This document shows positions 9,094-17,558 of a stretch of DNA of 44,778 nucleotides, piece after piece. Positions within the stretch are counted from its first letter, which is position 1; every line of letters starts with the position of its first letter. The notes under the pieces are model-generated. The model saw only the letters and a program-made list of their open reading frames with translations, made no database searches and had not been told where the DNA came from. Origin of the DNA: Geminisphaera colitermitum TAV2 (GTDB taxonomy: Bacteria; Verrucomicrobiota; Verrucomicrobiia; Opitutales; Opitutaceae); NCBI RefSeq assembly GCF_000171235.2, contig NZ_ABEA03000149.1, positions 1-44,778 on the forward strand, written 5' to 3'. Position numbers and translations under genes: made by a program.

Positions 9094-10434
9094 ATGCATA
9101 CATTTTTAGGAATCACCCTGGAGGTGATCGTCGTTCTCGCTCTCGTCGCTGCCAATGGCTTCTTCGTCGCCGCCGAGTTTGCCCTCGTCAAAGTGCGCAC
9201 CAGCCAACTCCGCCCCATGATCAAAACCGGCGGCTGGCGCGTGAAACTCGCCATCGCCGCCACCGAAAAACTCGATGCCGCCCTCTCCGCCACCCAACTC
9301 GGCATCACCCTCGCCAGCCTCGGCCTCGGCTGGGTCGGCGAACCGTTCATCGCCCACCGCATCGCCCCTCTGCTCGGTCACTTCGGCATCACCTCGCCCG
9401 CCTCCGTCAGTTCGGTGTCCATTGCCATCGCGTTTTTTGCCATCACCTTTCTGCACATTATTTTTGGCGAACTGGCGCCCAAGTCGCTCGCCATCCAGCG
9501 CCCCAAGGCTGTGTCGCTCTTCACCGCCGCGCCGCTCATTGGCTTCTATTACCTGCTGTTCCCCTTCATCTGGCTGCTCAACGGCACCGCCAACCTCTTC
9601 CTGCGCTGGGCGGGGCTCGACCCGGCGGGCGAGGGCGAACACGCCTTCAGCCGCGAAGAACTCGAATACGTGCTCAGCCACGCCCGCCATTCGCATCCGG
9701 GGGATACGCTGATTAACAAACTCATGATCCGCTCCCTGCGCCTGCGCGAAGTCCAGGCCCAGCAGATCATGCGTCCGCGCGAACAGATCGCCGCCCTCTG
9801 GTACGACAAGAGCAACGAGGAAAACCTGCGCATTGCCCAGGTCAACGGACATAGCCGTTTCCCTGTTTGCCGCGGCACGCTGGACGACGTCGATGGCATT
9901 CTCCTCGTCCGCGAATGGCTCTGGCAAATTCACGCCCTCGGCATTGATGCGTCCTTTGAACCCTTGGTGAGACCCGCGCTCACGTTCACGTTGCAGACGC
10001 CGATTCACACCATGCTCGAACTCTTCCGCACCTCGCGCAACCACCTTGCCATCGTGCTCGACGCCGAAGGCAGGACGGCGGGCATCGTGGCCTTCGAGGA
10101 CGTGCTGGAGGAGATCGTGGGCGACATCCGCGACGAATTCGACATCGAGAACGGCCCCATCTTTGACGTCGGGGAAAAGTTCATTGTGGTCAGCGGCGCG
10201 CTAACGATGCGCGAATTGCAAGCCGAGACGGGCTGGACGTTTGAGTGGTTGCCCAAGGAAACCGTCGCCATGTGGACACACCGCCATTTCGGCAAATTCC
10301 CCCATCGCGGCGAGACCGTCACCGCGGGCGAATTCATCATCACCGCTCTCGACGTCCACGCCGAACGCCTGCGCCGCATAAAAGTGCAACGTCAGGACCC
10401 GCCCGAACCGAGCATCGAGGCCGGGGAGATTTGA
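9094..10434 (+). CDS. CNNM/CorC-HlyC family transporter (DUF21-CBS-CorC)
   Basis: A 446-residue protein with the full family layout. An N-terminal DUF21 membrane domain has three or four hydrophobic segments (EVIVVLALVAANGFFVAAEFA near residue 10, VSIAIAFFAITFLHIIFGEL near 110, a third near 150). Two CBS domains follow (about residues 205-345, with MRPREQIAALW and FEDVLEEIVGDIRDEFD), and a C-terminal CorC_HlyC domain begins at about 355. Proteins of this family sit in the inner membrane and are linked to Mg/Co efflux or other cation handling; the hemolysin label is historical. Length is normal. A C13 run begins 7 bases after the stop. Confidence 0.85.
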   Translation: MHTFLGITLEVIVVLALVAANGFFVAAEFALVKVRTSQLRPMIKTGGWRVKLAIAATEKLDAALSATQLGITLASLGLGWVGEPFIAHRIAPLLGHFGITSPASVSSVSIAIAFFAITFLHIIFGELAPKSLAIQRPKAVSLFTAAPLIGFYYLLFPFIWLLNGTANLFLRWAGLDPAGEGEHAFSREELEYVLSHARHSHPGDTLINKLMIRSLRLREVQAQQIMRPREQIAALWYDKSNEENLRIAQVNGHSRFPVCRGTLDDVDGILLVREWLWQIHALGIDASFEPLVRPALTFTLQTPIHTMLELFRTSRNHLAIVLDAEGRTAGIVAFEDVLEEIVGDIRDEFDIENGPIFDVGEKFIVVSGALTMRELQAETGWTFEWLPKETVAMWTHRHFGKFPHRGETVTAGEFIITALDVHAERLRRIKVQRQDPPEPSIEAGEI

Positions 10435-10441
10435 CGCCCTT

Positions 10442-10454
10442 CCCCCCCCCCCCC
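10442..10454. repeat. C13 run after the CorC-type gene
   Basis: Thirteen C bases lie in the 3' flank, 7 bases after the stop codon. The run is non-coding here. Confidence 0.85.
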
Positions 10455-10545
10455 GCCGCCTGCAATGGCTCAATTCCGGGTGGGGAAAAACATCCTTGAG
10501 ATGAACCATGTGAGATGGCGGATAACGAAAGTCAAAGAACCTTTA

Positions 10546-10702
10546 GAGCATTGTCGGTTCAATTTGTCGCAAGATTTAAAAGATCACGCAGAGACGCAGA
10601 AAAAAACCATGCTACTAAGTATAATTAAATTAAAAATATTACATTTCCCTTCCTCTGCGTTCTCCGCGCCTCCGCGTGAGACAAAATAAACCGAAAATGC
10701 TC
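10546..10702. mobile_element. MITE family A, copy 1 (157 bp)
   Basis: The ends are GAGCATTGTCGGTT on the left and AACCGAAAATGCTC on the right, reverse complements except one base, flanked by TA on both sides (10544-10545 and 10703-10704). Inner arms carry ATCACGCAGAGACGCAGA and TCTGCGTTCTCCGCGCCT, so the transcript could fold into a long hairpin. There is no ORF. A second copy lies at 27555-27897. The TA duplication fits IS427-type or Tc1/mariner-type transposition. Confidence 0.85.
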
Positions 10703-10704
10703 TA

Positions 10705-11538
10705 GAATACCTGCGTAGCAACAATCGCATTGGCTTTAGCGACTGGTTAGGCTCCGTCTTATCGCTTTCAAATCCGAGATTTTATCATCTCTATTCCAAA
10801 ATAAATTTACGAGCCAACTTTAATAAATAAAGAACAAACAAAATCCCCCCTCCCAGAACAAGTCCGATAAGAGCAAAACCACATACTGCATACAATATCG
10901 CGCCAACCCATCCCCAAAACGTATTCTTCTGAATTGGCTCTGTTTCTCGTGGATCGCCTTCTACTCTAACAACTCCGGCAAAGCTAGAAAAATGTAATGA
11001 TATCCTTGATTCACCTTTCTCTAGTGCTTCATCAATCGCATTCCTCAATGCATTAAGGCCTTCTTTGTTTCCTGCGATGCAATCTTCATACTCCTCCCTA
11101 TTATCATTACATAACCAAGGATTCCCTGTTCTATACTTAAATTTTTTCGAGCTAGCATCTTCGTCTTTTCGCTCCAACCCGATCTCTTCACTTTCAGTTT
11201 TATTTCCAGTGGTCTTCATGATTTTCAGCCTAACAGTAGTGATATCCCTCGCCCAATGATATGCTGTGCAGTCCACGAAGATGAGGACTTGATGACTCCA
11301 AGGGCATTACTCCGAAGTCTGCCACAATAGACAGTGACCTCCTTCGGATGGGATGTGAGGTTGAGGTTGGGATCATCGGCGGCTTTGTCTTCTTTTGCAT
11401 TTATTCATGACTGGCAACGTTTGAGTTTCAGCTTCCCACTTTTTTCCCCACTCGCTGGCGTCATCCGAACTCGAAGGGGCTGACTTTCGGCTTTTCGCCG
11501 CCCGGCTCCAGTTCGCATGATCGACGGCTCTTCCGCTC
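10705..11538. other. AT-rich segment around the small membrane protein gene
   Basis: From about 10705 to 11420 the sequence is clearly AT-richer than the flanks and lacks the C-rich third codon positions seen elsewhere. It holds one small gene (10791-11219). The 320 bases between that gene and tcdA (11220-11538) contain no gene that I can support and must carry the tcdA promoter. The composition suggests acquisition from elsewhere. Confidence 0.5.
10791..11219 (-). CDS. Small membrane protein of unknown function
   Basis: 142 residues from ATG 11219 (MKTTGNKTESEEIG). The longer frame from 11276 adds 19 residues of less typical sequence. The N-terminal 90 residues are charged and soluble (NREEYEDCIAGNKEGLNALRNAIDEALEKGES), with a helix-rich EGLNALRNAIDEAL motif. 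One long hydrophobic segment follows (about residues 103-137, WVGAILYAVCGFALIGLVLG onward), and the protein ends KLARKFILE. This predicts one membrane span with the bulk in the cytoplasm. I do not recognise the family. Base composition differs strongly from its surroundings, which supports recent acquisition. It stands alone between a MITE and tcdA. An immunity-type or accessory role is possible but nothing in the sequence shows it. Confidence 0.6.
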   Translation of the reverse strand: MKTTGNKTESEEIGLERKDEDASSKKFKYRTGNPWLCNDNREEYEDCIAGNKEGLNALRNAIDEALEKGESRISLHFSSFAGVVRVEGDPRETEPIQKNTFWGWVGAILYAVCGFALIGLVLGGGILFVLYLLKLARKFILE

Positions 11539-12420
11539 ATGCCCACGTCCACGACTCCCGTTCCCGACAACAACTCTGATTATTACGACCGCTTCGGCGG
11601 GCTGGCGCGGCTTTATGGACGCGAGGCGTTGGAACGGTTGCGCGCGGCGCACGCCTGCGTGGTCGGCGTCGGCGGCGTCGGGTCGTGGTCGGCGGAAGCT
11701 CTCGCGCGCAGTGGCGTCGGGGCCATCACGTTGATCGACCTCGACGACGTGTGCATCACCAACGTCAATCGCCAACTCCCCGCGCTCGACGGGCAGATCG
11801 GGCGTCCCAAGGTCGCGGCGCTCGCCGACCGTATCCGCCTCATCAATCCCACCTGCCGCGTCACGCCAGTAACCGAGTTTTTCACCGCCGCCAATGTTTG
11901 TGAATTGCTCGGCCCCCTTCCCCCCCCCCCCCCCCCTTCCGCATCAGACAGGGTTGCGGACGCGCTTCGCTTTGCCGTCGTCATCGACGCCATCGACAAC
12001 GTGCCCAACAAGGCCTTGCTCATCGCTTCGTGTGTGCGACGCGGCATTCCGTGCGTCACAACCGGAGGCGCGGGCGGCAAGCGCGACGCCACCCGGCTGC
12101 GCACGGGCGACCTCGGCGAATCAGGCGGTGACGATTTGCTCAAACAGGTCCGCAAAACGCTGCGCCGCGAACACGGTTTCCCGACGGGCGAACGTGTGCG
12201 GTTTGGCGTGCGTTGCGTGTGGTCGGACGAGAGGCCGGTGTTCCCTTGGGCCGACGGCACGTGTCGCGCGGAGGCGGAGCCGGGGGGACGGTTGCGGCTC
12301 GATTGCGCGAGCGGTTTTGGCACTGCCGTGTGGGTGACAGCCGCCTTCGGCCTCGCCGCCGCCCAAGAAGGCGTCGCCGCCGTAATGTGTCGTCAGGGGG
12401 GGGGACTTAAATCGATTTAA
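11539..12420 (+). CDS. tcdA: tRNA threonylcarbamoyladenosine dehydratase
   Basis: A 293-residue E1-like enzyme that uses ATP to cyclise the t6A37 of tRNA. The N-terminal nucleotide-binding motif GVGGVGSWSAEALARSG lies at residues 43-59, followed by LIDLDDVCITNVNRQ with the conserved acidic and Arg positions. VVIDAIDNVPNKALLI and CVTTGGAGGKRD are family signatures. The Cys in GVRCVWSDE lies where the family has a conserved Cys. The odd part is PPPPPPSASDRVADAL (about residues 128-143), an insertion relative to the E. coli enzyme as I recall it. It is encoded by a C17 run (11920-11936), and a one-base length change there would destroy the protein. A G9 run (12396-12404) lies near the C-terminus. 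Function is probably housekeeping. Confidence 0.9.
   Translation: MPTSTTPVPDNNSDYYDRFGGLARLYGREALERLRAAHACVVGVGGVGSWSAEALARSGVGAITLIDLDDVCITNVNRQLPALDGQIGRPKVAALADRIRLINPTCRVTPVTEFFTAANVCELLGPLPPPPPPSASDRVADALRFAVVIDAIDNVPNKALLIASCVRRGIPCVTTGGAGGKRDATRLRTGDLGESGGDDLLKQVRKTLRREHGFPTGERVRFGVRCVWSDERPVFPWADGTCRAEAEPGGRLRLDCASGFGTAVWVTAAFGLAAAQEGVAAVMCRQGGGLKSI
11920..11936. repeat. C17 run inside tcdA
   Basis: Seventeen C bases encode most of a six-proline run, in frame in this sequence. They fall in a loop that is shorter in characterised TcdA proteins. Confidence 0.9.
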
Positions 12421-12439
12421 ATCGAGTTGAGCCGGCGGG

Positions 12440-14200
12440 TTATTTGCCGTTGCGGCCGTTGCCGTTGGTGGCGGGTTCGATGACGGCGATGTTGTAACGT
12501 GAAAGGGAGCTGGCTTCGAGGCGCGAGAGTTCGCAGAGGGCAAGGCGCAGATTGATGCGCGATTGCAGTTCGTTGACGCGCGCGGTGTCGAGATCCTCCT
12601 GCGATTCCTGCACGCGACGGAAGGTGGTGAGGCCGGAGTCGTAGCGGGCTTTTTCAAACTCATACTGGCGTTCGCTGAGCTTGGTGGCGAGGGTGGCGAT
12701 GCGCACGGATTCGCGGTTGGTGTCCACGGCGCGGACGGCGGCACGGACTTGCACGCGGAGGTTTTGTTCGAGTTGGTTGAGACGGGTTTGCTCGCGGGTG
12801 AGGGCGAGCACGGACTGGCGGTATTGGGCGCGCTCGGCTTTCATGCCCCAGGGGAAGGTGAGGGTGAGGTCCACCTGCCAGTCGTAGCGGTCGCCGTTGA
12901 AGGTGCGGCGGGCGGCATCGGTGTAGCTGTCGTCGTCGGCGTTGTAGCCGAGCGCTCCGCCGAGGGCGAGGCCGGGGCGTTTGTTGCTGGCGGCGGTGGT
13001 GACGTCGAGCCGGGCCTGTCGGATGCTCAGGAGGATGGCGCGGTATTCGGGGAAGTTGTCGAGGGCGAGTTTGTAGGAGCGGTCGATGGTGACTTCGGGG
13101 ATGGCGGCGTCGGGGAGCGTGAGCGCGCCGACTTCCATGCCGCCGGGTTGGTCGCCAAAGAGGGCAACGAGGGTGTCCTCGCGGTTGCTCACGATTTGCT
13201 CGGCGTCGAGGATGTCGCGGCGGGAGTTGGCGAGGGTCACCTCGGCTTGCAGGACTTCGAGTTCGGTGCCGACGCCGGCTTCGAGGCGGCTTTTGTTTTC
13301 ATCGAGGAGGCGTTCGGCGACTTTGAGGCTGAATTCGCGCACTCCAAGCAGGCCGCGCGCGTAGAGGAGGTTGTAGTAGGCGCTTTCCACGTCGCGCACG
13401 ACGGCGAGGACCGCACCGGTGAAATCGAGTTCGGCAATGTCGTTGCCGAGGCGGGCGCGGTTGATGCCGGCGAGGTTGACTTCGCGGCCCGCGCCTTTGA
13501 GCAGGGGCTGGCTGATGGAGAGGGCAACGTCGCTGTTGTAAATGGAGTTGTAGCGCGAGTTGGTGGACGTAGGCCAGGGGTTGGTGTGGTTGCGGTTGAG
13601 GGAGCCGCTCAAGGAGGCGGTGGCGCCGGTGCTGATTTTTTGGGAGACGGCGAGGCGGGTGTCGTTGCCGTTGTTTTTTGTGGAGTTGCCCGTGCTGCTG
13701 GAGGTGTTGCGGGCTTCGCCGTAGGCGGTGGAGGCGGTGAGTTGGGGCGAGAAGGTGGACTCGGCAATGGGGAGGTTTTCGCGGACGCTCTCCGTCGTGT
13801 AACGTTGGATGCGGAGGTTGAAATTGGAGGCCAGGGCGCGTTGCACGCACTCTTCGATGGAGAGGGGGACGCCTTGGGGGGAACGCGGGGCGAGGGCGAG
13901 CGCGGCAATGACGGGGTCGGTAATGGGTTGGTCGGGCGAGGCGGGGGTGGCGGCGGGGGCGGGCGGGACTTTGGGTTCGGGCGCTTTGGCGCTGGGGGCG
14001 GGAATCGCGGGGGAATCGGCCACGGCGCCGGCAGTCGCGGCGGCGGTGGGCGAGGTGGAGGCCGGGGGGGCGGGGGGGGGGGGGAGGGGCTGGCCGCCAG
14101 CAGAGGCTGAGGGGGAGGCCAGAGTCAGCGTGGCGAGAAGAATGATGCCGGGGAGGGTGCGGCAGGCATGGATTGAGGCTCGGTGGAGGGAGGTGGTCAT
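12440..14200 (-). CDS. TolC-family outer-membrane efflux protein
   Basis: 586 residues from ATG 14200. This start gives a signal peptide (MTTSLHRAS...LASPSASA) and overlaps the stop of the upstream gene in an ATGA arrangement. A Pro/Ala-rich linker (about residues 35-105) includes a C13 run read on this strand (14072-14084). Two OEP repeats follow with family patterns: LSIEECVQRALASNFNLRIQ (about 115), SRLEAGVGTELEVLQAEVTL (about 290), and ARYDSGLTTFRRVQESQEDL (about 535). Such proteins form trimeric channels for tripartite exporters or type I secretion. No membrane-fusion protein or pump gene is adjacent, so the partner is encoded elsewhere. The long Pro-rich N-terminus is unusual for the family. 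Confidence 0.85.
   Translation of the reverse strand: MTTSLHRASIHACRTLPGIILLATLTLASPSASAGGQPLPPPPAPPASTSPTAAATAGAVADSPAIPAPSAKAPEPKVPPAPAATPASPDQPITDPVIAALALAPRSPQGVPLSIEECVQRALASNFNLRIQRYTTESVRENLPIAESTFSPQLTASTAYGEARNTSSSTGNSTKNNGNDTRLAVSQKISTGATASLSGSLNRNHTNPWPTSTNSRYNSIYNSDVALSISQPLLKGAGREVNLAGINRARLGNDIAELDFTGAVLAVVRDVESAYYNLLYARGLLGVREFSLKVAERLLDENKSRLEAGVGTELEVLQAEVTLANSRRDILDAEQIVSNREDTLVALFGDQPGGMEVGALTLPDAAIPEVTIDRSYKLALDNFPEYRAILLSIRQARLDVTTAASNKRPGLALGGALGYNADDDSYTDAARRTFNGDRYDWQVDLTLTFPWGMKAERAQYRQSVLALTREQTRLNQLEQNLRVQVRAAVRAVDTNRESVRIATLATKLSERQYEFEKARYDSGLTTFRRVQESQEDLDTARVNELQSRINLRLALCELSRLEASSLSRYNIAVIEPATNGNGRNGK
14072..14084. repeat. G13 run inside the TolC-family gene
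   Basis: It reads as C13 on the coding strand and lies next to a separate 7-base run across a single interrupting base (14071). Together they encode PLPPPPAPP just after the signal peptide. The run is in frame. Confidence 0.9.
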
Positions 14201-14445
14201 TGTTTTTCGTATTCTCCGGCTGCGGTGCGTTTGAGCACGGTGAAGCCGGCTTGTTTGGCGTCGGTGACGGACAGTGGTTTGAGAAGTTTCGGCGTGTTTA
14301 CGGTATGAACGGCTTCGCGGGTCACGGGCTGGCCGCAAGTCGGGCAATGGGTCAGTGCTTCGCCGCCAGCAGAGTGCCGGTAATCGAATCCCGTGCCGCA
14401 TAGCTTGCAGGGAGATTGTTTCGGGACGTAGCGGTAAACAGGCAT
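14197..14445 (-). CDS. FmdB-like zinc-ribbon protein
   Basis: 82 residues from ATG 14445 (MPVYRYVPKQSPCKLCGTGFDY). The start follows the usual FmdB opening MP.Y.Y..... Two CxxC pairs (CKLCG near residue 13 and CPTCGQP near 35) form a single zinc ribbon. FmdB/CxxC_CxxC_SSSS proteins are often described as putative regulators, but their biochemical function is uncertain. The gene overlaps the TolC-family start by four bases (TGA within ATGA), so translation of the two is probably coupled. The C-terminal half is longer and more charged than the minimal family and ends TAAGEYEKQ. Confidence 0.75.
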   Translation of the reverse strand: MPVYRYVPKQSPCKLCGTGFDYRHSAGGEALTHCPTCGQPVTREAVHTVNTPKLLKPLSVTDAKQAGFTVLKRTAAGEYEKQ

Positions 14446-14601
14446 AAAAACGGGAAACTTGCCGGGTATCGGGCCGACACTCAACGCTCAAGACGCGCTG
14501 TTTGTCCGGGAAATTCAGAAATTCACCACGAGATGCTACGCAGGCGGAGCAAGGAGCGGCGGTTTTGATGAAGGCCGCCACTCAATGGCTCAATGAGGCG
14601 C

Positions 14602-16410
14602 TCATCCGCTGCCATTCGCCATTCGTAATTTGCCATTCGCAATTTCTTCCGGCACCCGCTCGCGGTAAAACTCCACGCAGCGCCGGTAAATCTCCGACGG
14701 CGACTCCATCTGGAGCGCATCGGACGCCAGACGGCGCGCGTCGGCCATGCGCATCGAGCGCACGACGTTTTTCACGGCGGGCAACAACGGCGGCGTCATG
14801 CTCAACTCGTCCACGCCGATGCCGAGCAGCAACACCGCCAGCACCGGATCGCCGGCCATCTCGCCGCACACGCTCACCTTGATCCGCGCCGCATGCGCCG
14901 CGTCCACGATCTGACGCAACGTGCGCAACACCGCGGGATGCGTCGGCTCGTAAAGATGCGCGATGCGGTCGTTGAGGCGGTCGATGGCGATCAGGTATTG
15001 AATGAGATCGTTGGTCCCGATGCTGAAAAAATCGCACTCGCGCGCCAGCAAGTCGGCCGTCATGGCGGCGCTCGGAATCTCGATCATACTGCCCACTTTC
15101 ACGGCCTCGTCGAACGCCTCGCCCTTCTCGCGCAGTTCGTGTTTGCACTCGTCGAGGACGGCGTTGGCGCGCCGCAGTTCATCGCGCCCGCTGATCATCG
15201 GGTACATGATGTTGACGTTGCCATGCGCGCTGGCGCGGAGGATGGCGCGAAGCTGCGCCTTGAACAGGTCCACGTGATCGAGGCAGATGCGGATGGCGCG
15301 ATAACCGAGGAACGGGTTGTCCTCGCGCGATGAAAGGACCGCGCCGGCGGACATCAGCTTGTCGCCGCCCAAATCCATCGTGCGGATCGTGACGGGCGCC
15401 GGGGCCAGCTCGGCCACAACCTGGCGGTAGGCGTCGTATTGCTCATCCTCGGTCGGCACGCTGCTTGAGTTGAGATAAAGAAATTCCGAACGGTAAAGCC
15501 CCACGCCCTCGCTATGATACTCGCGCACGAGTTTGAACTCGTCGCTTTTCTCGATGTTCGCGCGCAACGGCACATCCACGCCGTCGAGCGTGACGGAAGG
15601 GAGCTTGGCCGCCTCAAGCAGACGTTGCTCGTAGCTTTTTTTCTGAAGCTGAATCTGGCCGTAACGAAAAAGTGTTTTTTCCGACGGGTTGACGATGACC
15701 AGCCCTTCGTAGCCATCGACGAGAACGATGTCGCCCGTCTTGATCCGCGACGTGAGGTCGCGCGCGCCGACCACGGCGGGCACACGCATGGAACGAGCAA
15801 CGATGACGGCGTGGCTCGTCTTGCTGCCCGTGTCGGTGACGATGCCCAGAGCCTGCGAACGGTCGATGCCGGCGGCGTCGGAAGGCGAGATGTCGTTGGC
15901 CACCACGATGCGTTTTTCGACGAGCTGGCTCAGCGTCTGCGCCGTGCGGCCAAGCAGGGTGTTGAGCATGCGCTGGGCGACGTCGCGGATGTCGCTCGCG
16001 CGCTCGCGCAGGTACTCGTCGTCGATCTCGGCAAAGGCCTTGATGTAGCGCTGCGCGATCCGGTTGAAACACGACTCGATGTTCTGCGAAGTCTTTTCGA
16101 AATCGCGGATCGTCTCCGTAATCAGCGCCTGATCCTCCAGCACGAGCAGGTGCGCGTCAAAAATGCGGGCCTCGTCCGGTCCCAGATTTTTTTCCACCAC
16201 CGCCTGGGTCTTCTGGATCTGCTGGCGCGTGGTGACGAGCGCATGATCAAAGCGGGCGATCTCGTTGGCATGCTTTGCCTGATCGACCTCGTAGCAAGGC
16301 ACTTCAACCTCGCTTTTGATGTAGAGGAAGGCCGGGCCATACGCGATGCCCTGCGAGGCTGGGATACCTTGCACCGTGTATTCGGACTTCGGACTGCTCT
16401 CGGAGGACAT
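14602..16410 (-). CDS. ptsI: Phosphoenolpyruvate-protein phosphotransferase (enzyme I)
   Basis: A 602-residue enzyme I, which takes phosphate from PEP and passes it to HPr at the head of the PTS or of a regulatory nitrogen-type PTS. The phosphorylated His is in GSKTSHAVIVARSMRVPAVVG (H200). The PEP-binding barrel shows DLGGDKLM, NPFLGYRAIRICLD and MYPMISGRDELRRAN. The catalytic Cys lies in KVSVCGEMAGDPVLAVLLLGIGVDELSMTP (near residue 510). Length is close to the family norm. The last dozen residues derive from a short DNA repeat (14610-14645) and are probably not conserved. No HPr or EII gene lies nearby, so partners are elsewhere. It sits in a run of same-strand genes with gaps of 125 bases (to ispE) and 156 bases (to the FmdB-like gene). 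Confidence 0.93.
   Translation of the reverse strand: MSSESSPKSEYTVQGIPASQGIAYGPAFLYIKSEVEVPCYEVDQAKHANEIARFDHALVTTRQQIQKTQAVVEKNLGPDEARIFDAHLLVLEDQALITETIRDFEKTSQNIESCFNRIAQRYIKAFAEIDDEYLRERASDIRDVAQRMLNTLLGRTAQTLSQLVEKRIVVANDISPSDAAGIDRSQALGIVTDTGSKTSHAVIVARSMRVPAVVGARDLTSRIKTGDIVLVDGYEGLVIVNPSEKTLFRYGQIQLQKKSYEQRLLEAAKLPSVTLDGVDVPLRANIEKSDEFKLVREYHSEGVGLYRSEFLYLNSSSVPTEDEQYDAYRQVVAELAPAPVTIRTMDLGGDKLMSAGAVLSSREDNPFLGYRAIRICLDHVDLFKAQLRAILRASAHGNVNIMYPMISGRDELRRANAVLDECKHELREKGEAFDEAVKVGSMIEIPSAAMTADLLARECDFFSIGTNDLIQYLIAIDRLNDRIAHLYEPTHPAVLRTLRQIVDAAHAARIKVSVCGEMAGDPVLAVLLLGIGVDELSMTPPLLPAVKNVVRSMRMADARRLASDALQMESPSEIYRRCVEFYRERVPEEIANGKLRMANGSG
14610..14645. repeat. GCGAATGGC-type short repeat encoding the end of ptsI
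   Basis: The units CGAATGGC and AAATTACGAATGGC recur three times over 36 bases. On the minus strand they encode the last residues of PtsI (ANGKLRMANGSG). It looks like a repeat element that reached a gene end and replaced the natural stop context. Confidence 0.6.
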
Positions 16411-16535
16411 GCGGCATGGACTTTTGCCGCGGCGTTGGTTGTGCCGGGCGCAAGCAAAATGAAATCACGCGCACGCCAAGCCAACCGGTCAACACGGTTT
16501 TGCGGCCCCTCCCTGTCCTTCCGGGAGGACGATTT

Positions 16536-17496
16536 TCAACCCACGGTCGTTTCCGTGCTAAACACCTCCGGTCCCCACGCCTCCCGGATCGTCGCCGTGA
16601 TCTCCGCCACCCGGGCGGGCCCCGCGCCCGGCTCCAGCAGGGCGAAACACGCGCTGCCGCTGCCACTCATTCGCACCGCCGCCAGACCATGACGGGCGTG
16701 CAACCGCTCCAACAATACAGGCAGGGCAACGTGTTTGGTGAAGGCGACACGCTCCATGTTGTTGTAAAGCAAATCGGCGGCATCTGCACCACCATCCCCC
16801 AGCCACGCCGCCAGCCTCGCCTCCGCTTCGGCGGCGGGCAGATAACAACCGCCGCGCGCCATCTCCAACTCCGCCATCCGCCGGTAAGCCCAAGGGGTGG
16901 ACACCCCAAACGCCGGCTTGAACACCAGCAGCCTCCGCCCGCGCAACCGCGCCACGGCCGCCTGCGCCAACGGCTCCACACGCTCGCCGCGCCCGCGCAT
17001 CACGACCGGCCCGCCATGCAGAAACAACGGGCAATCCGACCCAAGCTGCCCCGCCAGCGGAGCCAGCGCCGCGTCCGCCAACGGGTATCCGTGGAGGGCA
17101 TTGAGCGCGCGCAGCGCCGCCACGGCATTGCTGCTCCCGCCGCCCAACCCCGCGCCCATCGGGATGCGTTTCTCCAGCGTAAATTGCACACTGCGCGGCT
17201 GCCTCTGCGGAGCCAGCGTCGCGTCAAACAACCGCGCCGCCTTCAAAACCAGATTCGACTCATCCAACGGCACGCCCTCCCCCCCCCCCCCCCCCTGCCG
17301 TCGTCGCCGCCGCGGGAACACACGCCAGCGAATGACCTTCACCGCCTGCGTCAGCCGCCGCCCATTCCGCGTGCAACGTGTCGCCAAACGTCAGCGGCGC
17401 TACGAGCGACACCAGATCATGAAACCCATCCGCCCGCCGTCCCGTGATGGCGAGGAACAGGTTGATTTTCGCAGGACTGAAAACGGTGACGCGCAT
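16536..17496 (-). CDS. ispE: 4-diphosphocytidyl-2-C-methyl-D-erythritol kinase, out of frame at a G17 run
   Basis: GHMP kinase of the MEP isoprenoid pathway. The N-terminal part starts at ATG 17496 with [20 protein letters not shown], containing the family motif PAKINL. About 70 residues on, a 17-base G run on the coding strand (17295-17279) shifts the frame. Read straight, it ends at TGA a few codons later. Downstream, in another frame, the rest is intact: [17 protein letters not shown], the ATP motif [17 protein letters not shown], and [13 protein letters not shown]. Removing one G, or adding two, restores a full protein of about 319 residues. The enzyme is expected to be essential, so the break means a wrong homopolymer length in the assembly, a mixed population, or slippage during transcription or translation. 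Confidence 0.88.
17279..17295. repeat. C17 run that breaks ispE
   Basis: Seventeen C bases on the plus strand, read as G17 in the mRNA of ispE. Lengths of 16, 19 or 13 would be in frame; 17 is not. Confidence 0.92.
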
Positions 17497-17558
17497 GTGA
17501 ATAGGAGAGGAGCAGCGTGGAGTTGAGTGGTGAGAAAACAAAGGTGCCGCGCCCTTCC

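Noticed and set aside
12563-14110. 515-codon plus-strand frame
   Set aside because: Antisense shadow of the TolC-family gene; Gly/Val/Ala-rich sequence with no family features.
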